A DNA stretch of 64,000 nucleotides from Bifidobacterium pseudocatenulatum DSM 20438 = JCM 1200 = LMG 10505 (GCF_001025215.1 NZ_AP012330.1:2046001-2110000); one strand, 5' to 3'. Positions 25,548 to 35,003 are shown, counted from the stretch's first letter. Translations and numbers: made by a program. Notes: generated from the letters alone by a model not told the origin.

Positions 25548-26855
25548 TCAGTTGGTCTTGACGCCCATGTCTTCCACACCGACGTCGTACTTCTCGTGGA
25601 TACCCTTGAGCACGTCGGCCGGCTTCTTGGTGCCGTTCACCAGTTCCTGGAATTCCGCCGGAACAGCATCGGTAAGGTTGGAAGCGGCGTAATCCGGGTA
25701 GTAGCTGAGCTTGCCATCATTGGCGTAGGAGGCGTATTCCTCGATCATGGCCTTGCTCTTCTCGTCGTTGATCTTGCTGGCGTCGCCCGCCACCGGAATT
25801 CCGCCGGCGTTGCCGAGGTAGTTCTGCACATCGTCGGAAAGCACGTAGTCAATGAACTTCGCAGCGAGATCCTTGTGGTGAGAGCGTTCCGGAATCACCA
25901 GCAGATTGCCTGCGCAGCCAATCGCGAAATTCGATTCCGGCATCACCGCGGCGTCCCAATCGAAAGTGGTGATCTGCTTGACGAAACGTCCCTGATTCCA
26001 GGTGCCGGTCTGATAGATCGGATACTCCCCCTTGATGAATGCCTGCGTGGTGTCTTCGGCCTTCATACCGGTGGCGTTGTGGGAGATGAAGCCCTTGTCG
26101 AGCCAGTCGTTGATGGTGCTCACGGAATTGGTGAGAATCTTGGAGTTCCAGTCGACATCGCCCTTGTAGAGCTGCCAGTTGTCGATGAATTTGGCGTCGG
26201 CCTCCTTGGAAACCAGCTGCCACCACAGCCACATCACGCCGTATTCCTGCGCGTCGGCGGCGATCGGCGTCACTCCGGCATCCACGAATTTCTGGCAGAC
26301 GTCCACGAACTCGTCATAGGTGGTCGGAATCTCCAGCCCGTACTTGGCGAACAGATCCTTGTTGTAGTAGACGCGCTGGAATTCCGCGTAACTGGTCATG
26401 CCGTACCAGGTGTCACCATCCATGATGCCGTTTTCATCATACTTGGCCACGGCCGCATTGGCGCCGGTCACCTTCTTGTCCCAACCGTATTGATCGACGT
26501 AATCACCCAAATCGGTGAGCAGCCCCATGGTGGAGAGCACGCCGGCCGAACCGTTGCCGCGATTGGATTCCATAAGATCCGGCGCCTCATCGGAATTGAG
26601 GAATTGGCTGCCGTTCTGCGCGATCTGCGTGAACGACTTGCGTTCGAAATTGATTTTGACACCCGTTTCCTTTTCGAAGGCTTCCGCGGCGCGACGCCAT
26701 GCCTGGGTCTGGCCAGCGTCGTCTTCCTCGTAATACCAGAACGACAGGCTGTCTGGCGTTTCCTCGTCTTGCGCGGTGTCGCTGCCGCATGCAGCGAGCG
26801 TGGTCAGCGACATTGCCGCCGCGGCCGCAAGTGCGATGCCTCGTGTGATCTTCAT
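25548..26855 (-). CDS. sugar-binding lipoprotein of the GH172-linked ABC importer
   Basis: Extracellular solute-binding protein family 1, 435 aa. A signal peptide ends in the lipobox SLTTLAAC, so the mature protein is lipid-anchored by the Cys at about residue 22. It is the first gene of the operon, with AAAGGAGAACC before the start. The binding-protein type fits an oligosaccharide ligand. From the linked GH172 the ligand may be a fructofuranoside or arabinofuranoside; this is inference. Confidence 0.93.
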   Translation of the reverse strand: MKITRGIALAAAAAMSLTTLAACGSDTAQDEETPDSLSFWYYEEDDAGQTQAWRRAAEAFEKETGVKINFERKSFTQIAQNGSQFLNSDEAPDLMESNRGNGSAGVLSTMGLLTDLGDYVDQYGWDKKVTGANAAVAKYDENGIMDGDTWYGMTSYAEFQRVYYNKDLFAKYGLEIPTTYDEFVDVCQKFVDAGVTPIAADAQEYGVMWLWWQLVSKEADAKFIDNWQLYKGDVDWNSKILTNSVSTINDWLDKGFISHNATGMKAEDTTQAFIKGEYPIYQTGTWNQGRFVKQITTFDWDAAVMPESNFAIGCAGNLLVIPERSHHKDLAAKFIDYVLSDDVQNYLGNAGGIPVAGDASKINDEKSKAMIEEYASYANDGKLSYYPDYAASNLTDAVPAEFQELVNGTKKPADVLKGIHEKYDVGVEDMGVKTN

Positions 26856-26945
26856 GGTTCTCCTTTGTTATTGGTGGTTGTGTTGTTGAGTTATGTCTCA
26901 AGTTGTTTTTCAGTTATGAAGATTGATATGTGTCGCCTCCTTTTT

Positions 26946-27047
26946 TCGAAACGTTTCGACGATGGCCGCGGATTGGCGCTTTTCAATTCGGCAATCACCA
27001 TCTTCGCTTCGGCTACAACGCCTTCACTTACTTTCGAATCGTTTCGA
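26946..27047. promoter_or_regulatory. two TCGAAACGTTTCGA-type operators upstream of the SBP gene
   Basis: A perfect 14-bp palindrome TCGAAACGTTTCGA lies at 26946-26959 and a near copy TCGAATCGTTTCGA at 27034-27047. Both fall between the importer operon and its LacI gene and match sites upstream of the LacI gene. Confidence 0.75.
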
Positions 27048-27102
27048 TTATGGATACGGGAATCCGTCCGCCTTTCACGGACATACTCCTACAACCTTCT
27101 TT

Positions 27103-28125
27103 TCACACGTCACCAACTTTGGTAACGGAACCTCGACTATGCATGACCGGAGCGGACAGCTCCACCAATCCCTTGATGTCGCGATGCTCATCGATGGCGT
27201 CGACCAGCAGATCCACAGCCTTAGAACATAATTCCTGCGGCATGACCGGCATCTCGGTAATCGGCTGCGGCATCAGCTCTCCCTCGAAATACGTGCCGCA
27301 CGACAATACCGAAATATCATCTGGCACCCGCAATCCCGAAGCCTGTAATTGCTGCAATACCAACTTCAGCACATTGGCGTTCGCCTGGTTGACAATCGCC
27401 GTGGGGCGCTCATCCAAAGAACGAAGCTCACGCACGAATTCCGCGGCATCAAAGCGATCGTCACGATGCTTGGAGGATTCATGAATCGTCATGCCCAACT
27501 CTTCGGCACGTTCCAGCAAAGCCTTGCGGAACAGCAGCACATAGCCCGAACCGCGATCGTAATCGGTCTCATTGTCACGCAAAAACATAGCGCTCCGATG
27601 CCCCTTGGAATACAGGCAATCCACAGCCATACGACCAGCCGTGGCAAAATCGATATCGACACAGGCACAGCCTTCATGCTCTGCAGGGTAACCGATGGCC
27701 ACACAGGGTTTGGAATATGAGCCAGCCTGGGCGGTACGCTCGTCATGTTCCTCAATGTCGAGCAGCACCACGCCATCAACCAAGTTGCTTTGCGTCACGC
27801 GCCGAATGTCGGCCACCGCGTCCTCGCCGGTAAGCAACAGCACATCGTAGCCACGGTTCTTTGCCTGCCATGCGGTCTGCAGAAAGTAAGCGTTGTATTT
27901 GGCCTGATTGATATCACCGCGAATCGGCGCGCTGAGCGCAAAAATATGATTACGCATACCACGCATTTTACGGGCGCTGGCATCCGGAGTATATCCAAGT
28001 CGTTCAACGGCGGCCATCACCTTATCGGTGGTTTTGGCGGAGATGGAACGCTTGCCGGAAAGTACGTACGAAACGGTGCTGACTGACACCCCCGCCTCCC
28101 GAGCCACATCTTTGATGCCCGTCAT
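27103..28125 (-). CDS. LacI-family regulator of the GH172 cluster
   Basis: Repressor of 340 aa. The helix-turn-helix is at residues 2-24 (IKDVAREAGVSVSTVSYVLS), the hinge includes LGYTPDASARKMRG, and an effector domain with DGVVLLDIEEHDERT follows. The ATG at 28125 is chosen because GAAGGAGGCGG precedes it and the HTH begins there. It lies directly upstream of the SBP operon on the same strand. Five similar palindromes flank it, two between it and the SBP gene and three in its own upstream region, so it very likely controls both the operon and itself. Confidence 0.93.
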   Translation of the reverse strand: MTGIKDVAREAGVSVSTVSYVLSGKRSISAKTTDKVMAAVERLGYTPDASARKMRGMRNHIFALSAPIRGDINQAKYNAYFLQTAWQAKNRGYDVLLLTGEDAVADIRRVTQSNLVDGVVLLDIEEHDERTAQAGSYSKPCVAIGYPAEHEGCACVDIDFATAGRMAVDCLYSKGHRSAMFLRDNETDYDRGSGYVLLFRKALLERAEELGMTIHESSKHRDDRFDAAEFVRELRSLDERPTAIVNQANANVLKLVLQQLQASGLRVPDDISVLSCGTYFEGELMPQPITEMPVMPQELCSKAVDLLVDAIDEHRDIKGLVELSAPVMHSRGSVTKVGDV

Positions 28126-28256
28126 CTTCCGCCTCCTTCGGCTCTCCAAGTCATTTGCGTTACACGTCATGCGTACCGCAGCTCTCGTCCATCGTTCAAC
28201 AAAGCCATCCGCCGAGCCTTCCGGAATTTCTTCCGCAGAATCACGCTCGTATTTTA

Positions 28257-28323
28257 TCGAATCGTTTCGTCGAAACGTTTCACTAATCGTAAGCCAGCAA
28301 CTCAGCTTTGTCAAACGTTTCGA
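28257..28323. promoter_or_regulatory. three operators upstream of the LacI gene
   Basis: TCGAATCGTTTCGT (28257), TCGAAACGTTTCAC (28270) and TCAAACGTTTCGA (28311) are near copies of the palindrome at 26946. The first two abut. Confidence 0.7.
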
Positions 28324-28450
28324 CACACCTACCCGTCATTCCTCGAAATGATGGACACCAGGATGCTGCGACCCCGTTCCTTCATATCATGATTTTGATG
28401 TACCGACCGTTGCAATCTTGAGTCCCGTCGCACGATTGCGATTTGGTTTC

Positions 28451-28494
28451 GACCTTACGATTTTATTTTCCGCTTTTTCCCAAATCGTGAGGTC
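28451..28494. repeat. intergenic palindrome family GACCTYACGATT, copy 1
   Basis: GACCTTACGATTT pairs with AAATCGTGAGGTC (12 of 13 positions) around an 18-nt pyrimidine-rich loop. A second version with the same arms lies at 60778. Confidence 0.75.
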
Positions 28495-28625
28495 AGCAAG
28501 CCAAAAACGTGCGGCCATCCTCCCCAAACACTAGGACGTGCAGACGGAAACGCAAGTTGCATAAGAATGGAGGCATCTACAACCGCCGCCCGTACACGTA
28601 CACACGGGCTAGAGAAGTCTCAAGG

Positions 28626-30878
28626 CTACAGCGGGCGGGACTCGTAGATCATTTGGCGGTCGCCGAAGTAGAGGGCGTCACGCCAAGAGGCCTTCTTGCG
28701 GGCCGCCTCCTGCTGAGGCTCCTTGATCGGCACGAAGAACCAACGGACCAGACCAACCACCATGTCTTGCACGGAATGCCAGATGCCGATATACGCGGTC
28801 AACGCCCAGAACGTCACGATCGCATTGAAACCGGCGAACACCGCGTTGCCCCAATTGTGCGAAAGCGTATCGGCGTAGAACACCATGCACGAGTAAATGA
28901 TGATCACCCACGGCATCGTCACATACAATGCCGGAGAAGCGGTACGATTATTGACTTTCGGCGTACGCGCGAACGGAATCTTCGTGTTCGTCATGCCCTG
29001 CTGAATCGACTTGAGCGTGCCGGAAAGATTCACCGTCAACAGCACGATGTTGAAGCCGTAAATACGGAAAATATCGGAACGTTTATACCCGTTGCGTTTC
29101 AAATCGCTCGACATGGTGGCAAAATACGGCAGCGACGCGAGCACCACCCACGGGCTCAGCAACCGCTGGTCGAACGGATATGCCAAGAGGAACATCAGGC
29201 CGAAACTCGACCATGCGATGGACGCCATATAGTTCACGCGCAGCGCCCACTCACCCAGCTTCACATCATTGCCCTGCTGATGCCGCGCGTGCACAATACG
29301 GAAGAATTTGCCGATGATCAGCAGACCGCCATTCGCCCAACGCCGCCGCTGCACCACCAACGAACCGAAATCAGGCGGGGTGGCACTATAGCTCAACCGC
29401 TCCGGATAGTTGACCAAATGCCAGCCGAAATAACCCAAATCGATACTGGATTCGGTGTCTTCGATCACCGTGCGATCCTGAATATACGTTTTCACCGTGC
29501 GCGTGCCCTCAGTCGACACCACGCAGATATCGTCGAGCGCGGCCTTGCGGATCACCGCGTTCGCACCTACCCAGAACGTGGCGTCATAGTAGGTCATGCC
29601 CTGATGCAGCATGTGCTGAATGTCGGTGGTGGCGGCCGCGATGCGTTCGATTCGCGTCGGCGCGCCACGATACGAGGAATACGGGGTTTGGATCACGGCC
29701 ACGCGCTCATTGCCGGGCTGTTCCATCTGGTACACCAAGCGCAGGCAGTAGTCGCGCAACAGCATGGAATCGGCGTCCAACGTCAGCACGTATTCGGAAT
29801 TGCGCATCACGAAATCGGGAGATTCTCCCTCGCGCACGTCACGCAGAATCACCCCGTCCGACGTTTCCACGCGCTTGAGCGAGTGCCCCATCAATCCGAT
29901 GAACGAATTCAGATTCATGGCTTTGTTGCCTTCACGGGAGGTCGACGCATACAGCTTGCGTTCGAACGACCATCCTTTTGCGGTGAAAATGCGTACCAAA
30001 CGTTCGTACAGTTGCAGAATGCGATTCGCGTCGACATGCTGCTGCAGGGTGATCGATTCGTTCAACGCCTGTTCCGTCAAACGCAGGTCGCGTGCAAGAC
30101 CGCGCAATACCTGGTCGCAGAAGAAATCGTCGGTATGATCTTCGACCAGCCATGTGTCGGCCTTATGCTCCAACCATTGCGCGGCCGCACGATAGTCTTC
30201 CGCACAGCGTGCGACCACACTACGCCTTGCGTCCATCTGATCGGCGAGCGCCGCAACGGTTTCGTCGCGCGCTTTGGTGAAACGTTCCGCAGGTGCCGCC
30301 AATTCGGCCAATACTTTCGGCATGAGTTCGCGGCTTGCTTTGAGAATCGCTCGCGCTTCGTCATTGTTAGGATGCGGAGGATCGTCGATTAGGAGTACGA
30401 CTGCAAGGTCGGGAAATTCCTGCAATGCCGCCGACCAGATCGTTTTTTCGACGACTTTCGGCTGTTCCACGTACGAAGGAATCAGCACTGTGATTCCCTT
30501 ATCGTAGTTGTGTGCGAAATGGTCGTCGAGCATCGCCCGAGGCACGCGTTCATGCCGGATGAAACGGTATAGCGCCCCTTGCCGTGTGGTCAAGTAGACG
30601 AGCGCGCTGAAAATCAGCGTGGTCACAATCGTCATGTACAGCACGCCTTCAACCACGAAACGTAACGTGAGTGAAGGATTGTTGACGAACAACGACAGAA
30701 TCATCGTGATCATGTAGATCAGCCATGAAACAACCGTGCAGATGATGGCAACGTAACCACGCACAACGCGCGTTGGCGAAGGCTTGGCATGCATGATCGC
30801 AAGCGGTTGCGTGGAGGTTTCAGCACCCCACTGGTGCCTGCGGTCATCGCCGTCAAAATCCCCTATTTTTGCCACCAT
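28626..30878 (-). CDS. membrane GT2 processive polysaccharide synthase (cellulose/chitin-synthase-like)
   Basis: Membrane-embedded family-2 glycosyltransferase, 750 aa, that should polymerise and extrude a beta-linked glycan. Two N-terminal helices (about residues 40-110) precede the catalytic domain and about five helices follow it. The processive-synthase residues are all present: LLIDDPP (near 163), DxD in LDADSMLL (near 367), the acidic motif VIEDTESSIDLG (near 474) and QRRRW (near 510). Between the first two motifs lies a helical insertion of about 130-150 residues. No PilZ domain is seen. It is divergent from a GH18-like gene and a GGDEF-EAL gene. Whether it makes cellulose, chitin-like or another polymer cannot be read from sequence. 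Confidence 0.85.
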   Translation of the reverse strand: MVAKIGDFDGDDRRHQWGAETSTQPLAIMHAKPSPTRVVRGYVAIICTVVSWLIYMITMILSLFVNNPSLTLRFVVEGVLYMTIVTTLIFSALVYLTTRQGALYRFIRHERVPRAMLDDHFAHNYDKGITVLIPSYVEQPKVVEKTIWSAALQEFPDLAVVLLIDDPPHPNNDEARAILKASRELMPKVLAELAAPAERFTKARDETVAALADQMDARRSVVARCAEDYRAAAQWLEHKADTWLVEDHTDDFFCDQVLRGLARDLRLTEQALNESITLQQHVDANRILQLYERLVRIFTAKGWSFERKLYASTSREGNKAMNLNSFIGLMGHSLKRVETSDGVILRDVREGESPDFVMRNSEYVLTLDADSMLLRDYCLRLVYQMEQPGNERVAVIQTPYSSYRGAPTRIERIAAATTDIQHMLHQGMTYYDATFWVGANAVIRKAALDDICVVSTEGTRTVKTYIQDRTVIEDTESSIDLGYFGWHLVNYPERLSYSATPPDFGSLVVQRRRWANGGLLIIGKFFRIVHARHQQGNDVKLGEWALRVNYMASIAWSSFGLMFLLAYPFDQRLLSPWVVLASLPYFATMSSDLKRNGYKRSDIFRIYGFNIVLLTVNLSGTLKSIQQGMTNTKIPFARTPKVNNRTASPALYVTMPWVIIIYSCMVFYADTLSHNWGNAVFAGFNAIVTFWALTAYIGIWHSVQDMVVGLVRWFFVPIKEPQQEAARKKASWRDALYFGDRQMIYESRPL

Positions 30879-31121
30879 ATACCCCTTTGCCTTATCAGCG
30901 CTGCCTCACCTGCATAAACCATACATCACTGTTGAAATTGTCGTACTAGCCACAGACTACACTCCCTAACTGTAAGCGAGATATAAGAAAAACAGCGCAC
31001 GAGAGGAAAGCTTAATCCCCCGTAAAATCCCCCGCATATGCACTGAAGCCCAGCGGGACACAGCCTGCTAGACGCCCCAATGTCCCCATCAGCATTGGTG
31101 ACCTGACGATTTCGAAAGGGA

Positions 31122-32435
31122 ATGATGAAACCCCTGTTTCCAGGAAGACGATTTTCCTTCCTCCGACTGTTCATAGCGATACTGTGCATCGCGCTCGTCG
31201 CGGCCGGCACATGGTCGTGGATCACGTTCACGCGAACGGCGGCTAAGAAATTGCCGGAACCCTGGTTCGGCGGCTATGTGGACGTGACCGCAACACCCTC
31301 ATACGAGTTCGAATCCAAGGTAGGCAACGTCTACCGGAATGTGATTCTCGGATTCGTCACCGCCGGCGACGGCTGCCAGCCAAGCTGGGGCGGCTACTAC
31401 ACGCTCGACGAAGCGGCCTCCACGCTCGATCTCGACAGCCGTATCGCGCAAACCTACAAAACCGATCGCACGGTAACCGTCAGCTTCGGCGGGCAGAACG
31501 GCACCGAACTTGCCAGTGCATGTTCCGACGTCGATTCCCTTGCCGACGCATACCAGCAGGTGATCGACCGCTATCACATCACCTCGCTCGACTTCGACAT
31601 CGAAAACTCGAATCTCGACGGGTACAGCGAAACCGCAACCCGGCGAGCGCAAGCCGTGGCAAAACTCATCGCCAACGAAAAAGCCAAAAACAAAGGGAAA
31701 GACGATACCAGTCACGATCTGATCATCAGTTTGACGCTTCCGGCCGACGCGAAAGGTCTTACAACGCAAGGAATGCAAACCGTGAACGCGTTTCTGGATG
31801 CCGGCGTGACGCTATCCACCGTGAATCTCATGACCATGGATTTCAACGTGGCGTCCACGTCGATCACGCAATCCATGCTGATCAAAAGTTCGCTGAACGC
31901 GGCCCACGCGCAATACAAAACGTTGCTGTACAGTCGCGGCAAACTCTTCAGCGACCATCAGATCTGGGAGCTGTTGGGAGCCACCGTGCTCATCGGCCAG
32001 AACGATACCAAAAACGAGTATTTCACGCTCGACAATGCGCGCGAAATCAACACGTTCGCACTGGAAACAAGCCTGGGCCACTTAAGCATGTGGTCGCTGA
32101 ACCGCGACCAGCAATGCGGCGAAAACTATACGAACACCAACACGCTCAAAACGTTCTGCAGCGGCATGAAACAGACGGACGGCGAATTCGCCACCACATT
32201 GGGGTCAGGATTCCGAGGCACGCCGGGCACGCTCGTCGACTTCGACAATGCCAGCTGGAATTCCTCGCAGCAGGCCTACCCCACGTGGGAGCCAGACGTA
32301 CTGTACAAGCAAGGCGACAAGGTGATCTGGAACGGCAATATCTACGAATCGTTGGGCAACAACGAAAACGAGCAGCCGGACAGCGCCGAGGAAGGCACGA
32401 ACGCACCGTGGCGCATCATCGGACCGGTGCTATAA
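31122..32435 (+). CDS. GH18 chitinase-like membrane-anchored or secreted protein
   Basis: 437 aa. An N-terminal hydrophobic helix (residues 13-33, no clear cleavage site) probably anchors it outside the membrane. The GH18 strand motif with catalytic Glu is SLDFDIENSN (near residue 156). Other barrel strands include VILGFVTAGDG, TVSFGGQNG and TVNLMTMDFN. The last 50 residues are a CBM5/12-like chitin-binding module, with WEPDVLYKQGDKVIWNGNIY and the terminal APWRIIG. Opposite a GT2 synthase, it may trim or modify the exported polymer or act on peptidoglycan or chitin. GAAAGGG precedes the start. An operon with the next gene is likely. Confidence 0.85.
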   Translation: MMKPLFPGRRFSFLRLFIAILCIALVAAGTWSWITFTRTAAKKLPEPWFGGYVDVTATPSYEFESKVGNVYRNVILGFVTAGDGCQPSWGGYYTLDEAASTLDLDSRIAQTYKTDRTVTVSFGGQNGTELASACSDVDSLADAYQQVIDRYHITSLDFDIENSNLDGYSETATRRAQAVAKLIANEKAKNKGKDDTSHDLIISLTLPADAKGLTTQGMQTVNAFLDAGVTLSTVNLMTMDFNVASTSITQSMLIKSSLNAAHAQYKTLLYSRGKLFSDHQIWELLGATVLIGQNDTKNEYFTLDNAREINTFALETSLGHLSMWSLNRDQQCGENYTNTNTLKTFCSGMKQTDGEFATTLGSGFRGTPGTLVDFDNASWNSSQQAYPTWEPDVLYKQGDKVIWNGNIYESLGNNENEQPDSAEEGTNAPWRIIGPVL

Positions 32436-32492
32436 ACGCTTGCCGCAGCGAGACGCGACCACAGACACAATACAAGGCAGGAACACAAGGCA

Positions 32493-32514
32493 GTCGCTAC
32501 TTTTCAGTAAAAGT
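32493..32514 (+). other. short hairpin between GH18-like and GGDEF-EAL genes
   Basis: GCTACTTTT pairs with AAAAGTGGC across four bases, inside a 111-nt gap. It could attenuate the downstream gene. Confidence 0.35.
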
Positions 32515-32546
32515 GGCACGCAACAGGGGAACGAAATCAGGCAATC

Positions 32547-35003
32547 ATGACATCGAAGCAATCAAAGCATCAGGCAGCCACCGGCAGCCAGCCAAAAGAC
32601 GGCATCAGAAAACCAGCCAGACTCACCATTCTGGCCATCATCTATGCGTTGTGCATTGCGGCCGCAATCGCATTCCATGCACAGGAAGGCGTGCAGCAAC
32701 TTATGGAAGACCCTGCGCGCATCTGCATATGGTCGCTGTGTTTTCTGCCGTGCCTGATCTACCACAAAAAGCGTTCGTCGTATCGCGTTGCCGCCGAACA
32801 CACCGTGCTGCCACCGTTGACCGTCATACTGCTGGTAACCGGCTATTTTCCCGACGTGGCCATGTTCCTGATCATCGTTACCATCATCACGTCGATCATC
32901 ACCGCACGCAGTCTGAAAATCGGCATTCTTCGCGCCGGAACCACGCTTGCGCCAATCCCACTGATCAAAATATTATTTGCGAACACTTCTCACGTACTGT
33001 CAATTATCATCAGCCAGAATTCCGTCAATGCTGCGATTAATCCTTATCAATTCCAGCATTGGTTGCTGCCATTACTGATTATGACTGTTGCAGTGCCGAT
33101 TATTCGATTGATTTGTGATATTGTAACGTTCTTTTTTGTACAAATTCCGATTCGTAAAGCCATGCGCGAGTATTCGCTGTCTCACATTCTTGCCATGGCT
33201 TTGGCTGATTTGATGGCGATTGTGTGGATTCCTGAAATTCTGGAGTTCGCCAATATTGGCTCGGATACTGCCACCGTGCTTTCCGTGTTCATGCTGGCGC
33301 TGATCGCCTACTCGCTGTTGCTGATGACGGTCGATACGATGAGCCGGCTCACGCGATCCCGAAGTGCGTTGAAATGCATAGCGAATGTAAGCGACGCGCT
33401 GCCGTTGCCGAATCAAGTGCCGGAAGAGACCGTCGTAAGACGCATCAATCGTGGCCTCACCCGCATGCGCTGTTTCATCAGCAATGCAAACAATCTTAAT
33501 AAAAGAGGGTATTCCTACCGCTATTCCGCGCCTATTTCCACCGGCTCGCGACAGTATTATCTCGCGATGGAACGCAGTATTTGGAATCGTCCGTTCATGT
33601 CGACCGACGAGACGATATTGCTCACCTGCGGCGAAGTGCTTACCGAATCGTTACGCGTGAACAAGGAAGTGACGCTGCTACGCACCGAATCGGAAACGGA
33701 TACGCTGACCGGCGCACTCACGTATCGTGCGTTCATCGGACATTTGAAGAGTCTGCAGACCGAGAATGTGCATAATCTGGTTGCCGTGGTGTATTTCGGC
33801 GTGGAGCATTTGCGCACCGTCAACGAACATTATGGACGCAAAATCGGCAATGCCGTGCTGCGATCCGTGGGCATGCGTTTAAGCCAGCTGCTGCCGGGAA
33901 ACGCCACGCTTTCGCGCGTGAACGGCGCAGAATTCGCCATGATCGTAACCGATGTGACGTCAACCAGCGATGTGGAGGAGTTGGCCACACGCATGCGCAA
34001 TCTTGCCGTCATGCCGGTATACACCGAAGAAGGCGAGGTTTCCGTGGACGTATCGAGCAGCATTTCGTTCTCGAACGCGACAGACGGCTTCTCCGTGCTC
34101 CTCGCCGATGCGAGCGCGCACATCTACGAGTCGGAGAGCTCCAATCTGCCCGTAGTCGACGGCATGACGTCCACGCTCGCCGCGCAGAATGGTTCGGGAG
34201 ACTATTTCAACGCTTCCGACGTGCTTCGCCATGCGATCGAAGACAATACGATTTCCGTGCTCTACCAGCCGATTTTCGATGTGAATACGAAACGTATCAC
34301 TTCGCTGGATACGATTGTGCGCGTGCATGACGCGAAGGGCCGTACGCTGGCACCGTATTTCGTAACGGCTGAAGCGCATCGTCTCAACATGAGCGTGCAG
34401 CTGACGCTCGACGTGCTGGAAACCTGCGTGAAAGACATGACCGCATTCCGCAAGGTGGCACCCGAATTGGATATTGTGGACATTTGCATGAATGGTTCGG
34501 AATTAGGTGCGTCCATCTTCCACGAGCGCTTGGAGCAGTTGACTCATGAGCAGCCACAGCTGCGTTTCGGCCTGCAGTTGGGATCGCATGCCATTCATGT
34601 GGTGCATGATGAAGTTGATGATGAGGTTGCCGCTCTTGCCGCTTTGCCGAACGTCGAGTTGGGTTTGACCAATGCTGGCACCACGTATTCGGAGGTTGCC
34701 GCGTTCGCGCATCTGCCATTGGATTTCGCACGATTCGACAAGACGGTGGTTCGCGATTTCCGTACGCCTCGCGCAAAGCAGATCATGCAGCGCACGCTCG
34801 AGATTTCGCGCGATAACGATGCGTTCCATGTGGTGTTCGATGGCGTGGAGTCCCTGGACCAGGTTGAGTTCATCCGTTCCATCGGAGGCACGCTCGCCGA
34901 GGGCACGCTGTTGAGCAACGCCATGAGCGCCAACGAGTTCCTCATGCGCCTCGAAACCATGGGCACTTCATTGCCCGAAGCCGCTCCGAGGCAAGCTGAG
35001 TAA
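32547..35003 (+). CDS. membrane protein with degenerate GGDEF and EAL domains
   Basis: 818 aa. Residues about 28-270 form roughly eight membrane helices. A GGDEF-fold domain follows (TDTLTGALTYRAF near 390), but its active-site motif is RVNGAEF (near 459) instead of GGDEF. The EAL-type domain begins with NTISVLYQPIFDV; its EAL motif is SLDTIVR (near 586), and the DDFGTG loop is replaced by LTNAGTTYSE. A conserved Asn (CMNGSEL) and Glu (GVESLDQ) remain. Both domains are therefore probably unable to make or cleave c-di-GMP; the protein may sense a ligand or act as a scaffold for the neighbouring synthase. Family assignment is firm, function inferred. Confidence 0.85.
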   Translation: MTSKQSKHQAATGSQPKDGIRKPARLTILAIIYALCIAAAIAFHAQEGVQQLMEDPARICIWSLCFLPCLIYHKKRSSYRVAAEHTVLPPLTVILLVTGYFPDVAMFLIIVTIITSIITARSLKIGILRAGTTLAPIPLIKILFANTSHVLSIIISQNSVNAAINPYQFQHWLLPLLIMTVAVPIIRLICDIVTFFFVQIPIRKAMREYSLSHILAMALADLMAIVWIPEILEFANIGSDTATVLSVFMLALIAYSLLLMTVDTMSRLTRSRSALKCIANVSDALPLPNQVPEETVVRRINRGLTRMRCFISNANNLNKRGYSYRYSAPISTGSRQYYLAMERSIWNRPFMSTDETILLTCGEVLTESLRVNKEVTLLRTESETDTLTGALTYRAFIGHLKSLQTENVHNLVAVVYFGVEHLRTVNEHYGRKIGNAVLRSVGMRLSQLLPGNATLSRVNGAEFAMIVTDVTSTSDVEELATRMRNLAVMPVYTEEGEVSVDVSSSISFSNATDGFSVLLADASAHIYESESSNLPVVDGMTSTLAAQNGSGDYFNASDVLRHAIEDNTISVLYQPIFDVNTKRITSLDTIVRVHDAKGRTLAPYFVTAEAHRLNMSVQLTLDVLETCVKDMTAFRKVAPELDIVDICMNGSELGASIFHERLEQLTHEQPQLRFGLQLGSHAIHVVHDEVDDEVAALAALPNVELGLTNAGTTYSEVAAFAHLPLDFARFDKTVVRDFRTPRAKQIMQRTLEISRDNDAFHVVFDGVESLDQVEFIRSIGGTLAEGTLLSNAMSANEFLMRLETMGTSLPEAAPRQAE

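Larger units (their letters stand above)
28126..28625. other. intergenic region between LacI gene and GT2 gene
   Basis: About 500 bp with three LacI operators, the intergenic palindrome at 28451-28494, and a weak hairpin near 28589-28608 (CCCGT/ACGGG) that may end the GT2 transcript. No gene is seen. Confidence 0.6.
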
